Source: Euleptes europaea (taxonomy: Eukaryota > Chordata > Lepidosauria > Squamata > Sphaerodactylidae). Taken from it: DNA of 64,000 nt. Made by a program: the position numbers and the translations under genes. Location of the stretch: assembly GCF_029931775.1 (NCBI RefSeq), contig NC_079332.1:18731803-18795802 (forward strand), written 5' to 3'. This document shows positions 11,101 to 49,541 of the stretch, piece by piece. Position 1 is the stretch's first letter. Each line of letters starts with the position of its first letter. A model generated the notes under the pieces. That model saw only the letters and a program-made list of their open reading frames with translations. It was not told where the DNA came from and did not search any database.

Positions 11101-14100
11101 GCCTTCTCTGCTGGCACGCACGGCTCAGCTGGGCGGGGGCCCCTGCCCTCCCAGCCGCCAGCTTTGAACTGCTCGGTGCTGGCTGCAGGCAGCGCAGAGA
11201 AGTTCAAAGGCCCCACCCCCCTCCCTGGACTCTCCGCCGCCCAGCCTTTCCCTTCTCCCCCCCTCCCCGGCCGAAAACCCCTTTGCAGAGCGCACGAGGC
11301 GGCCCTCCAGCCCCCTTCCCTTTCTCCCTCGGTGCCTTCCATGGGCAAAAACCCTTTTCCTGGGTCGCAAGGCAACTGCCCTGCAGCCCCCTTTCCCCTC
11401 TCCCTCCAATACCCCTTTCCTGGGCGCGCAAGATGGCAGCGCACTGGCCCAGAAGCCTCATTCTCCCCCCCCCCCCGCCAGAAGCCCCTTTCCTCAGCTT
11501 GCGAGGCTGCAGCTGCCTCTCATGCTGGCCCAGAAGCCCCCTTCCCCACCAAAAACCCCTTTCCTTGGCGCACGAGGTGGCTGCCGCCCTACTCACCAGC
11601 CCAGAAGCCCCCTTCCTTCCCTGGCCAGAAAGCTCTTCCTTCCTTTCTTCCTTTCCTTTTCCTCCCTCCGTCCCTCCCTGAAAACTTTCCTGATTCCAGC
11701 AAATGCCTGCTAGGTCTCTCCTGGACTTCCTCAAGAATGGAGAAGACAGCCCTCCCACAACTGGTAGACTGCCTCTGAATGTGAAGGTACCACTATGGAT
11801 GTCTGGTTCCCAGCTATATTAGGTCTAATGCAGTTTTTGTTCTAATGCAGTTTTTGCAGGCAGCGTGGCACAGTTCAAAGGCCCTGCCCCCTTCCCTGGA
11901 CTCCCCGCTGCCCAGCAGGGAGTCCAGGGAAGTTTTTTTTTCTAAACTAAAACCTCAGTATTCAGGTTAAATTGCCGTGTTGGCACTTTGCAATAAATAA
12001 GTGGGTTTTGGGTTGCAGTTTGGGCACTCGGTCTCTAAAAGGTTCGCCATCACTGTCCTAGGCCAACCTGATCTTGTCAGGTCTTGGAAGCTAAGCAGGA
12101 TCAGCCTTTGTTTGTACTCTGATGGGAGACCACCAAGGAAGTCCAGGGTTACTACGCAGAGGCGGGCAATGGCAAACCCCCTCTGCTCCTCTCTTACTTT
12201 GACCTGGATGGCCAAGGCTAGCCCAATATCATCAGATCTTGGAAGCTAAGCAGGATCAGCCCTGGTTAGTACTTGGATGGGAGACCACCGATGAAGTCCA
12301 GGGTCGCTACGCAGAGGCAGGCAGTGGCCACCTACCTCTAAACATCTCTTTCCTTTGAGTCACCATCTTGTGTTAAGTGTATTAAGTGCCGTCAAGTTGT
12401 TTCCGACTCATGGCGACCCTATGAATGAAAGTCCTCCAAAATGTCCTATCTTTGACAGCCTTGCTCAGATCTTGCAAATTGAGGGCTGTGGCTTCCTTTA
12501 TTGAATCAGTCCATCTCTTGTTGTGTCTTCCTCTTTTCCTGCTGCCCTCAACTTTTCCCAGCATGACTGTCTTTTCCAGTGACTCTTGTCGTCTCATGAT
12601 GTGACCAAAATACGACAGCCTCAGTTTAGTCATTTTAGCTTCTAGGGTCAGTTCAGGCTTGATTTGATCTATAACCCACTGATTTGTTTTTTTGGCAGTC
12701 CACGGGATCCGTAACCCTCTCCTCCAACACCACATTTCAAAGGAATCTGTTTGCTTCCTATCAGCTTTCTTCACTGTCCAGCTTTCACACCCATACATAG
12801 TTATAGGAAATACGATGGCATGAATTAATCTAGTCTTGGTGGCCAGTGACACATCCTTACACTTCAAAATCTTTTCTAGCTCCTTCATGGCTGCCCTTCC
12901 CAGTCTCAATCTCCGTCAGATTTCTTGGCTGCAGTCTCCCTTTTGGTTGATGGTGGAGCCAAGGAATAGAAAGTCTTCAACAATTTCAATTTCCTCACTG
13001 TCAACCTCCTTGAAGTTGTGTAATTCTCCTGTAGTCATTACTTTTGTTTTCTTTATGTTCAGCTGCAGTCCTGCTTTGGCACTTTCTCTTTTAACTTTCA
13101 GCAGTAATCATTTCAGGTCTTCGCTATTTTCTGCCAATAATGTAGTGTCAGCATATCTCAAATTATTAATGTTCCTCCCTCCAATTTTCACTTCACCTTC
13201 ATCTAAATCTAATCCAGCTTTCCTAATTATATGTTCTGTATATAGATTGAAGAGATAGGGAGATAAAATACATCGTTGTATTGGAAACCATTCCGTTTCT
13301 CCATATTCTGTTCTAACTGTGGCTTCTTGTCCAGAGTACAGGTTGCGCATCAAAACGATCAGATGTAGTGGCACAACCATTTCCTTTAAAACCATCCATA
13401 GCTTTTCATGATCCACACAGTCAAAAGCTTTGCTGTAATCTATGAAACACAAGCTGATTTTCTTCTGAAATTCTCTTGTATGCTCCAGTAACCAGCGTAT
13501 ATTTGCAATATGATCTCTAGTGCCTCTTCCTTTTCTGAAACCATCTTACTTTAATTATATTGTTCACATGGCCAATTCGGCCCTGAGCAGTGTCACACTG
13601 AGATCAAAATAAGAAAAAAGAAAAAGTAACTATCTAACTAGACCTTAAAGAGATTAATATTTTTTAATCTTAATTGCCTGGGAAATAAATTTGGCCGCTG
13701 CCAATGTAATAGTGAAATCCACCCCTGCTAAAATAACCCTCAAATTATCCAATTTGGAGACAGATTCCCGGATAAAAGGCTGTATCCATCTGTCTCTAGC
13801 CCTTTGGGTCACCATAAGTCGGCTGTGACTTGGTGGCCCTTTCCACTTCCACAAGAATATAGGACCCTTTCTGTTCAGTTGACCCCAGTCTCTGTTCCCC
13901 GCTGTTAGATTCAAGTCCAGTAGCATCTTGGAGACCAGCAAGAGATTCAGGGTAGAAGCTTTTGAGGCTCAAAGCTCCCTTGTCAGATACCAGAGAGCTT
14001 TGGCTCTCGAAGGTTTACACCCTGAAACTCTTGCTGGTCTCTAAGGTGCTCCTGGACTCAAACCCAGCTCTTTTACTGCAGGCCAACATGTCTTCCCTCA

Positions 14101-15156
14101 GAAACATCCCTCACTGTGTAACTGAAACCTGTGTGTGTGTGTGTGTGCTGTCAAGTCACAGCTGACTTATGGCGACCATGTAGGGTTGTCAAGGTAAGAG
14201 ACGTTGGGTGGTAGTTTGCCGTTGCTGGTCTCTGTGTGGGCTGAGAGAGTTCTGAGAGAACTGTGACTGGCCCAAGGTCTCCCAGCAAGCTTCATGTGGA
14301 GGAACGGGGAATCGAACTGGGTTCTCCAGATTAGAATCCGCTGCTCTTAACCCCTACGCCACATGTGTTTGGTGGGCTGAATGAAAAACACTGCCTGTGA
14401 GGAACATCTGTGGGGAGAAGGTGGAGGGAGGTCTTCGGGTCCCAATCCTGCCCCGTGTCTCCTGCTCATCCAATGAGGGGAATGACTGCCCCCCCTCTCT
14501 CTCTGTCCCCCGCAGTCTGCAACGTGGGTGCCATGCTGGTTTTCCCCAACGCTTCCACGGAGAACTTTGCCACCTTCGGGCTGAGCTTCCACACCAGCCT
14601 GCTGGAGCTCAGCCTCTGCAGCTGGGTGAGGACCGGCGCACGCTACCTGGGCACCATCCTGTCCTACGCCACCGAGGACAACGACAACAAGCTGGTGCTG
14701 CATGGCAGAGACGCGGCGCCCCGCAACGCCGTCCACTTTGTCATCGGAGATCCGGCCTTTCGGGAGCTGCCGGTGGGGCGGCTCCTCGACGGCCGGTGGC
14801 ACCACCTGTGCATCATCTGGTCCTCCATCCAGGGCCGGTACTGGTTCTACGTCGACAGGAGGCTGGCTGCCATGGGCTCCAGGTTCCAGAAGGGCTACGA
14901 GATTCCCGGGCGAGGGTCTCTCATCCTGGGCCAGGAGCAGGACACGCTCGGTGGGGGGTTTGAACCCTCCGAGGCTTTCGTGGGGTTTCTGGCCGGTTTG
15001 GCCATGTGGGACCGTGCGCTGTCGCCAGGGGAGGTATCCGGCATCGCCACCGGGAATGGCCTCCCTCGGGGCCCGATCCTCTCTCTGGCGAACGTCACAC
15101 AGCTCAGCGGGGCCGTGCAGAAGGTCAGCTGCACCTGCCTCGAACACTGCCTGTGA
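5195..15156 (+). CDS. PTX4: Pentraxin 4 (long pentraxin), three coding exons
   Basis: This encodes a secreted long pentraxin, a pattern-recognition-type protein of the CRP/PTX3 superfamily. Coding exons are 5195-5338, 9126-9924 and 14516-15156; they join in phase (0, then 1) with GT/AG borders to give 527 residues (human about 478). The ATG at 5195 is followed by a hydrophobic signal peptide ([13 protein letters not shown]). Residues about 55-195 are heptad-like coiled coil, then a charged Pro-rich linker to about 314. The last exon is the pentraxin domain (about 317-523), opening [13 protein letters not shown], with the signature region HHLCIIWSS near 410, a calcium-site-like [13 protein letters not shown], and a C-terminal CTCLEHCL. 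The sixth signature position is Ile, not the usual Ser/Thr; as I recall it, human PTX4 reads HICVIWTS. The gene lies upstream of CLCN7 on the same strand, as in mammals. Identification by domain and neighbourhood is strong; the function of PTX4 itself is little known. Confidence 0.93.
5571..5762 (-). mobile_element. 5S rRNA-derived SINE, minus strand
   Basis: The reverse complement contains 5S rRNA-like stretches (AGCTAGGCAGGGT, AGTACTTGGGTGGGAGACCACC), followed by the tail CACGTAAGTTGGCTGTGACCTGACA. The 5S gene start is altered and a SINE tail is attached, so this is a retroposon and not a 5S gene. It lies in PTX4 intron 1. Confidence 0.8.
5763..8373. other. PTX4 intron 1, mostly unassigned
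   Basis: No coding exon is recognised. It holds a copy of an unclassified interspersed repeat (6335-6465), a short GT run near 6846-6860, and an exact tandem copy of CAGCCACATCTGCCCTGCCAGAGG near 7200-7250. Runs of G or C near 5779, 5980, 7436 and 7508 look like slippage tracts. Confidence 0.5.
6335..6465. repeat. Unclassified interspersed repeat (CTCGAAAGCTTATACCC type)
   Basis: The motif order is GTGTTGGTCCACAGTAGAAGAGC, a GACACCAACAAGATTT box, then CTTTTGAGAGTCAAAACTCCCT. Related pieces lie at 13905-14085, 33150-33215, 35955-36040 and 38330-38440. The 13905 copy contains the boxes in both orientations, which suggests a DNA-transposon-like inverted structure. Confidence 0.5.
8374..8840 (-). 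mobile_element. Bov-B/RTE LINE 3' end, minus strand, split by a hAT insertion
   Basis: The reverse complement ends with the Bov-B terminus seen in the larger copies: GTCACCATGAGTC, then GGCACTTAACACAC. The fragment is 5' truncated and is interrupted at 8497-8793 by a hAT-type element. The pieces on either side (8374-8496 and 8802-8840) follow on from each other. Confidence 0.75.
8497..8793. mobile_element. hAT-type non-autonomous element with 8-bp target duplication
   Basis: A 297-bp element that starts CAGGGGTGTCAAAC and ends GTTTGACACCCCCTG (imperfect terminal inverted repeats). It is flanked on both sides by CTTTATAG at 8489-8496 and 8794-8801. An 8-bp duplication and CAGGGG ends are hAT hallmarks. 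It sits inside an older Bov-B fragment. Confidence 0.85.
8870..8950 (+). repeat. SINE tail fragment (GGCAATGGCAAACCACC type)
   Basis: This short piece contains GAACTGGGGAAGGCAATGGCAAACCACC, then GATGCGACGTCACCCCATGAGTGAC. That resembles the 3' part of SINEs that share the Bov-B tail. It lies directly downstream of the Bov-B fragment. Confidence 0.5.
10135..10505 (+). mobile_element. CR1-like LINE 3' end
   Basis: The frame reads [19 protein letters not shown] and continues like the C-terminus of CR1-clade reverse transcriptase ORFs. It then runs into the family's 3' UTR (GATGGGCCTGGGTCTGATCCAGCAGGGC). The same subfamily occurs at 22680-23015, 35060-35275, 56255-56600 and 63745-64000. It lies in PTX4 intron 2. 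Confidence 0.7.
10506..10879. other. Intron sequence, nothing recognised
   Basis: PTX4 intron 2 sequence between a CR1-like end and the 5S-SINE cluster. Only short open frames are present. Confidence 0.4.
10880..11054 (+). mobile_element. 5S rRNA-derived SINE, first monomer
   Basis: 5S-like boxes are clear (CTTGGAAGCTAAGCAGGGTC, AGTACTTGGATGGGAGACC), followed by the SINE body. The unit is cut at TCCTAGGC by a hAT insertion that separates it from the next unit. Confidence 0.8.
11055..12055. mobile_element. hAT-type element with internal pyrimidine-rich minisatellite
   Basis: A 1001-bp element flanked by the 8-bp duplication TCCTAGGC at 11047-11054 and 12056-12063. The left end reads CCGTGTTGGCAAACCTATGG; the complement of the right end begins CAGTGATGGCGAACC, a hAT-style terminus. 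Inside (about 11270-11640), units of roughly 70-110 bp repeat, each with AAAACCCCTTTCC, a CGCACGAG or CGCAAG box and CAGCCCCCTT. The long open frames here come from this biased composition and are not genes. Confidence 0.75.
12056..12200 (+). mobile_element. 5S rRNA-derived SINE, second monomer
   Basis: It restarts with GGCCAACCTGATCTTGTCAGG and then the 5S boxes. It lies right of the hAT element and was evidently continuous with the first monomer before that insertion. Confidence 0.8.
12201..12355 (+). mobile_element. 5S rRNA-derived SINE, third monomer
   Basis: Begins GACCTGGATGGCCAAGGCTAGCC and carries the 5S boxes again. It abuts the second monomer head to tail, giving a run of three units in one orientation. 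Confidence 0.8.
12372..13560 (-). mobile_element. Bov-B/RTE-clade LINE, 5'-truncated, minus strand
   Basis: On the minus strand this encodes the C-terminal half of an RTE-clade reverse transcriptase and its tail. The RT part (about 13108-13452) shows [17 protein letters not shown] and a palm motif that reads YADTTLLAE. The 36.3-kb copy has YADDTTLLAE, so one Asp of the catalytic pair is missing here. The C-terminal part (12382-12909) has [13 protein letters not shown] and [13 protein letters not shown]. The two parts are in different frames and an internal TGA follows QEI, so the copy is dead. It ends with the family's AAGTGCCGTCAAG terminus. PTX4 intron 2. Confidence 0.9.
13590..13904. repeat. 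Unclassified repeat ending in a Bov-B-like tail
   Basis: AT-rich sequence without a gene, closing near 13800-13850 with GGGTCACCATAAGTCGGCTGTGACTTGG. That tail is shared with the 5S-derived and Sauria SINEs here, so this is probably another retroposon mobilised by Bov-B. Confidence 0.45.
13905..14085. repeat. Unclassified interspersed repeat with internal inverted symmetry
   Basis: TTGGAGACCAGCAAGAGATTCAGGG on the left is mirrored by CCTGAAACTCTTGCTGGTCTC on the right. A related arrangement of AGCTCCCTTGTCAGATA lies between them. Same family as 6335-6465. Confidence 0.55.
14128..14365 (-). mobile_element. Sauria-type tRNA SINE, minus strand
   Basis: The reverse complement begins with the tRNA-like head (GTAGGGGTTAAGAGCAG, GGTTCGATTCCCCGTTCC). 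It ends with a tail related to the Bov-B 3' end (GTCGCCATAAGTCAGCTGTGACTTGA). It lies about 150 bp upstream of PTX4 exon 3. Confidence 0.85.
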
Positions 15157-17504
15157 GGCACTCCAGGAAAAACCCCACGTGAGATGTCAGGGCGGACAGG
15201 TGGGAAGCTGCTGGGGGTTTGGGGGCAGTGCCTGGGGAGGGAAGGTTTGGGGGAGGAGGGAGCTCAGTGGGGCTGGGATGCGGCAGACCACATCCTCGGA
15301 AACTGCAGTTTCCTGCTGGGGGACTGATCTCTGTAGTCTGGAGCTCAGCTGTAATCCTGGGAGAACTCCAGTCCCCTTCTGGAGGTTGGCAACCCTGCTT
15401 CCTGGCCTCCTCTCCAGAAGCAAGATACTACAGAGATCCCCACTGACGGTTGCTTCAGCCTCGCACGCAAATGCCTCTCCCAGGTGCACGTTCAGAAGCC
15501 GGGCGGGGGGGCCAAAGGGCCAGGCATGGGGCTGGGTGAGCAGGGTGGGGGTTTGCAAAATCAGCAAGGAGGCAGCGCCCTGGGGACTCAGCCCAACTAA
15601 AGCATCCCTTCCGAACCTGTCTGAAGTTCAGGCCGTCATATCTGGCACGGAAAGACGGCCCTTCCTTCCCTGCCATTCAGCTCTCCAGCCGGTTTGGGTC
15701 ATGTGTCCCTCTAAGGGCAGGCTTGTTCACACAAGCCAGGAGATGTGTCGCAAGAGACCCCGCACAGCTGTGGAGTCACCGGGGCCCCGGCCAAGGAAGC
15801 CACGCGCATTAGCTGCACCGTTGCCAAAACACGGTCAAGGGAGGCACAGCAGACACGGCCGGTGCTCCCGTTCATGACGACGGTAGGGCTTCTGGGCACA
15901 CCCTGAGAGAGTTGCCCCCTGGGGTAAGAAAGAAAGGGCCCCCTGCCCGTTTAGTCATGGCTGGTCCAAACTCCCTGTAGTCTTTCAGAAGAGCCCAGAG
16001 CATTTGGCTCTTTCCTGGCTTTACGAGGGAGACGGGCGGGCCAGGCTGGGGGCTCCCCCATGCCCTGAGAGGGCCTTCCTTTCTCAAACCTGTCAACTGG
16101 GCCACTGTAGTTTGTAATGAAAAGCAGCCATGGGAGGCTGACAGGAGGGGATGCATTTTAAGTCAGCCCACTTAAAATGCCCCCCCACGGCTGCTTTTCT
16201 TCCCATATGTGGTCCCCGTATTGTCGTCATGTTCCCCCCCCCTCCATGGGAGATGGATGGGGAAACTTTCTGCACCCTCGCTGACGCTCCATCCCTGCTC
16301 TCAGCAGGCACCTGGGTCTGCTTTTCATTAAAAAAAACCAGGCCTAGAGGAAAAATCGGGGGGGGGGGGTTCCGGTCCTATGCCCTTTGGTCCCCCCCAT
16401 CCCATCCTTTAGCCTTCCTGCTTTTCATTTCCTCTCTTTCCGCACAGGTGCCAAACTGTGTCTGGTTGCAAACTGCGACTGTTTGCAAACTGTTTGCACA
16501 GCTGCCAAACGGCGACTGTTGTCCTACAGGCTTGCTATTTTCATGACCAGGATGTCATAAGAAGAACTCCAAGGACAATCTGGGGAAGGATCGTAGTAAT
16601 AAATTCCTTCTGGTCTAAGCCACCACGTTCTCCTTTTCCTTTTTTCCCAACCAAACATCGCTGCGAGTCTGGCCGGTCCCACCATCGGCGTCCGTCTGGC
16701 TTTGCAGCAAATTCAGCTCGGAGTCTCAGGGCACTGCAGGTACATCCGCGGAAGCCGTCCGGCTGGGCGTCCCCACCCACTCACCCCTCCTCTTGTTCCC
16801 CAGGCCAGAAACAAATGAGGGGAGAAGAAAACAGCCATGATGGGAGGGGGGGTTCAGAAAGGGAGAAGGGCTTCCCACAGGTTCAGTGGCGCCGGGCACA
16901 GACTACCAGGAAGGTCCCAAGTGTGAGTGACCCAGCGCCCTCTCGTCGGGAACGTTTTCTCTGCAGTTACTGGATGGTTAGGGAGAAGTGCCTGGCCATG
17001 TGCAGAGTGCCTCTTCTCACCCTTGAGTGAGACTCAGCTGATATGGACCTGGGACCTGCCAAGCAGTGAACGTGGTTGCCCAAGGGAGAAATGCCAGCCC
17101 CACACCACTGCCTGCCAGGCCCACCGGCTTCGCTTCCAGGTTGCTGGCCGGGCGTTTGCCGATCAGGCGATCTCAGCAGGTCCAGGAAGAACCTGGTCAG
17201 GGTGGAAAGTGCCGTGACGGGGCATGAGCCAGCGGCACGGAGGCCGTGAGTCACCCGTTGCCGTTTGTCTTTCCCTGCTTCCTTCCACTCCCTTCTGCAC
17301 TGTGAGGCCGTCCCGAAGGCCAGCGGGGCAGAGAAGGAAGCCCCAATGATCACACAGGAGCACAACCAAGCTAGAGGAGCCCGAGACCCTGCTGCGCAGA
17401 TGGGGGTGCAGCAGAGAGGAGCAGGGGCCAGTCCTGAGGGCTCTGGGTCCTCTCCTTTCTCCTGCATGGCAGCGGCCGGTGCTATTTGCCCTGGGGAGAA
17501 CCTA
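15157..17504. other. Downstream flank of PTX4: 3' UTR and unassigned DNA
   Basis: No coding exon is recognised on either strand. A GTTGCCAACC-type element lies at 15192-15398. Possible polyadenylation signals are ATTAAA at 16327-16332 and AATAAA at 16598-16603; I cannot tell which, if either, ends PTX4. Near 16450-16520, GTTTGCAAACTG and related phrases repeat as a short cluster. Confidence 0.4.
15192..15398. mobile_element. Non-autonomous DNA transposon (GTTGCCAACC family), left end worn
   Basis: The right end reads TGGAGGTTGGCAACCCTG. The body has GGGAAGGTTTGGG and GGGGACTGATCTCTGTAG. It lies in the probable 3' UTR of PTX4. Confidence 0.6.
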
Positions 17505-17707
17505 ATGTTGCCGGGGCCCTCTTCACCACCAGCGGGAGGTTTTTGGGGTGGAGCCTGAGGAGGCCGGGGTTTGGGGAGGGACTTCAGTGCCATAGAGTCC
17601 AATGGCCAAAGCAGCCGTTTTCTCCAGGGGAACTGATCTCTATCGGCTGGAGATCAGTTGTAATAGCGGGAGATCTCCAGCTAGAACCTGGAGGTTGGCG
17701 ACCCCAG
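17505..17707. mobile_element. Non-autonomous DNA transposon (GTTGCCAACC family)
   Basis: The first of three consecutive copies. Left end AATGTTGCCGGGGCC, right end CTGGAGGTTGGCGACCCC. Confidence 0.65.
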
Positions 17708-17742
17708 GAGAACTTAACCCTGTTGAGAAGAAGGATGGGCCT

Positions 17743-17955
17743 AGGGTTGCCAGCTCCGGGTTGGGAAATACCTGGAGATTTGGGGGGTGGAGCCTGAGGA
17801 GGGCGGTTTTTTGGGAGGGACTACAATGGGATATAAAGCCATCAAGTCCACCTTCCAAAGTGGTCATTTTCTCCAGGGGAACTGATCTCTGTCGCCTGGA
17901 GATCAGTTGGAATAGCGGGAGGTCCCCAGCCTCCACCTGGAGGCTGGCAAATCTA
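17743..17955. mobile_element. Non-autonomous DNA transposon (GTTGCCAACC family)
   Basis: The second copy in the cluster. It starts AGGGTTGCCAGCTCCGGG and ends CTGGAGGCTGGCAAATCT. Confidence 0.65.
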
Positions 17956-17997
17956 GATGAGCCACCTGCCCACCATGGCAGGACATGAGTCTTCACT

Positions 17998-18167
17998 AGG
18001 GTTGCCAACTGCCAAGCAGGGCCTGGAGAGTGCCCTGACATTACTAATTGTTCTCCAGACAACAGGGGGAGAAAATGGCTACTTTGGAAGGTTGACTGTA
18101 TCACATTATACCTTGCGGTGGTCCCTCCCCTCCCCAAACCCCACCTTCCCAGGCTCCACCTCCAATT
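17998..18167. mobile_element. Non-autonomous DNA transposon (GTTGCCAACC family), right end missing
   Basis: The third copy begins AGGGTTGCCAACTGCC and fades into TTCCCAGGCTCCACCTCC, where a CR1 fragment starts. The lost right end suggests the CR1 inserted here. Confidence 0.6.
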
Positions 18168-18502
18168 CCTAGAATCATAAGAGTTGGAAGGGGCAACAAC
18201 ACCTTTGTTAGAAGGTGCCGTAGAGGCCATCTAGTCCAGCCCCCTGCACAATGCAGGATCGGCCCAGAGCATCCCTGACAAGTGCTTGTCCAGCCTCTGC
18301 CTGAAGACTGCCAGAGAGGGGGAGGCTTACCACCTCCCTGGGCAGCCCGTTCCACTGTCAAACCATTACTGTAAAAAATTTTTTCCCTAATATCCAGCCT
18401 AACATCTTTCCGCCCACAATTTAAACCCATTAAATTAAGTGACAGCCCTTCAAACACTCCAAGAGAGCAATCATGTCCCCCCTCAACCTCCTCCAGGCTA
18501 AT
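18168..18502 (-). mobile_element. CR1 LINE 3' end, minus strand (left arm of a head-to-head pair)
   Basis: It starts with the CR1 3' tail in reverse (TCCTAGAATCATAAGAGTTGG) and reads back through CCCCCTGCACAATGCAGGA into coding-derived sequence. It is 5' truncated and meets an opposite-strand CR1 fragment at about 18503. Confidence 0.8.
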
Positions 18503-18835
18503 ATCCAGGAATCTCAAAAGAGTTTCCGTCTAGACATTAGGAAGAATTTCCTAACAGTTAGAGCGGTTCCTCAGTGGAACAGGCTTCCTCAGGAGGTGGT
18601 AAGAGCTCCTTCCCTGGAGGTTTTTAAAGAAGAGGCTAGATGGCCATCTGTCAGCAATGCTGATTCTGTGACCTTAGGCAGATGATGAGAGGGAGGGCAT
18701 CTTGGCCATCACCTGGTCACTAGGGGTGTGGGGGGGGGGAGGCAGTTGTGAATTTCCTGCATTGTGCAGGGGGCTGGACTAGATGACCTTGGTGGTCCCT
18801 TCCAACTCTGATTGTATGCTATGAATTTCCCAACC
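18503..18835 (+). mobile_element. CR1 LINE 3' end, plus strand (right arm of a head-to-head pair)
   Basis: The frame reads QKSFRLDIRKNFLTVRAVPQ and continues to the 3' UTR (TGCATTGTGCAGGGGGCTGG) and the terminal ATTGTATGCTATGAAT. It is a different CR1 subtype from the left arm, so two insertions met 5' end to 5' end. Confidence 0.8.
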
Positions 18836-18894
18836 TGAAGACTTTTTTGTATACACAGGTCTAGAAATCATACTAGAGAGAGAGAGATTTGCTA

Positions 18895-18897
<3 letters not shown>

Positions 18898-18953
<56 letters not shown>
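18898..18953. repeat. Compound microsatellite (CT)n(TA)n
   Basis: About 15 CT units followed directly by about 12 TA units, roughly 330 bp upstream of the CLCN7 ATG and just outside its CpG-rich promoter. Confidence 0.95.
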
Positions 18954-19165
18954 TAATACTATTAATATTAATTATCTATCTATAAGTGATATCCAGTCTA
19001 TCTTTCACTCTCTATGTATCTGGTCTATCTCTCTACACCTATTGTGTTCGTCACGAGAACAAAGCGAGGCTCAGCAGGAGGGGCGTGCGCACCCCCCTGC
19101 GACCCCGGCGGAGCGACCCGCGCCAGCCCCGCGCGCTCCCTCCCCGGGACCAGGCGGGCGCGGGG

Positions 19166-19185
19166 ACTACAACTCCCGTGATGCC
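19166..19185 (+). promoter_or_regulatory. ZNF143/THAP11-type promoter motif
   Basis: The sequence ACTACAACTCCCGTGATGCC matches the known vertebrate promoter motif ACTACAAYTCCC followed by ATGC, bound by ZNF143 and THAP11. It lies about 100 bp upstream of the CLCN7 ATG. The match is seen directly; occupancy is inferred. Confidence 0.75.
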
Positions 19186-19206
19186 GCGGGGCGGGGGTGG
19201 GGGCGG

Positions 19207-19216
19207 GTCACGTGGC
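19207..19216 (+). promoter_or_regulatory. CLEAR / E-box-like site (TFEB-type)
   Basis: GTCACGTGGC differs at one base from the CLEAR consensus GTCACGTGAC bound by TFEB/TFE3/MITF. CLCN7 is a known member of the CLEAR lysosomal gene network in mammals. The site is about 70 bp upstream of the ATG. Confidence 0.75.
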
Positions 19217-19233
19217 GCGGCGAGGGCCGGCGG

Positions 19234-19243
19234 GTCACATGAC
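19234..19243 (+). promoter_or_regulatory. Second CLEAR-like E-box (CACATG core)
   Basis: GTCACATGAC keeps the CLEAR flanks with the M-box-like CACATG core favoured by MiT-family factors. It lies 18 bp downstream of the first site, so the two could act together. Inference from sequence only. Confidence 0.6.
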
Positions 19244-19283
19244 CGGCCGGCGGGCCCGCCGCCTTGCCTTTCCCGGCGGGGCG

Positions 19284-49541
<30,258 letters not shown>

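Noticed and set aside
10920-11778. Two overlapping long plus-strand frames and several minus-strand ones
   Set aside because: They lie across a 5S-SINE and the pyrimidine-rich minisatellite inside a hAT element. Pro/Ser-rich open frames in all directions come from base composition.
10880-12355. Functional 5S rRNA genes
   Set aside because: The units are diverged, carry SINE tails and are scattered. The same sequence is found at several other places in both orientations.
14347-15147. A 266-codon minus-strand frame
   Set aside because: Antisense shadow of PTX4 exon 3, with no recognisable domain.
14702-15877. A 391-codon plus-strand frame over PTX4 exon 3
   Set aside because: It is a second frame of the GC-rich pentraxin exon that runs on into 3' sequence. 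The pentraxin frame has the recognisable domain.
16967-17602. A 211-codon minus-strand frame
   Set aside because: No domain, no splice support, and it overlaps a DNA-transposon copy.
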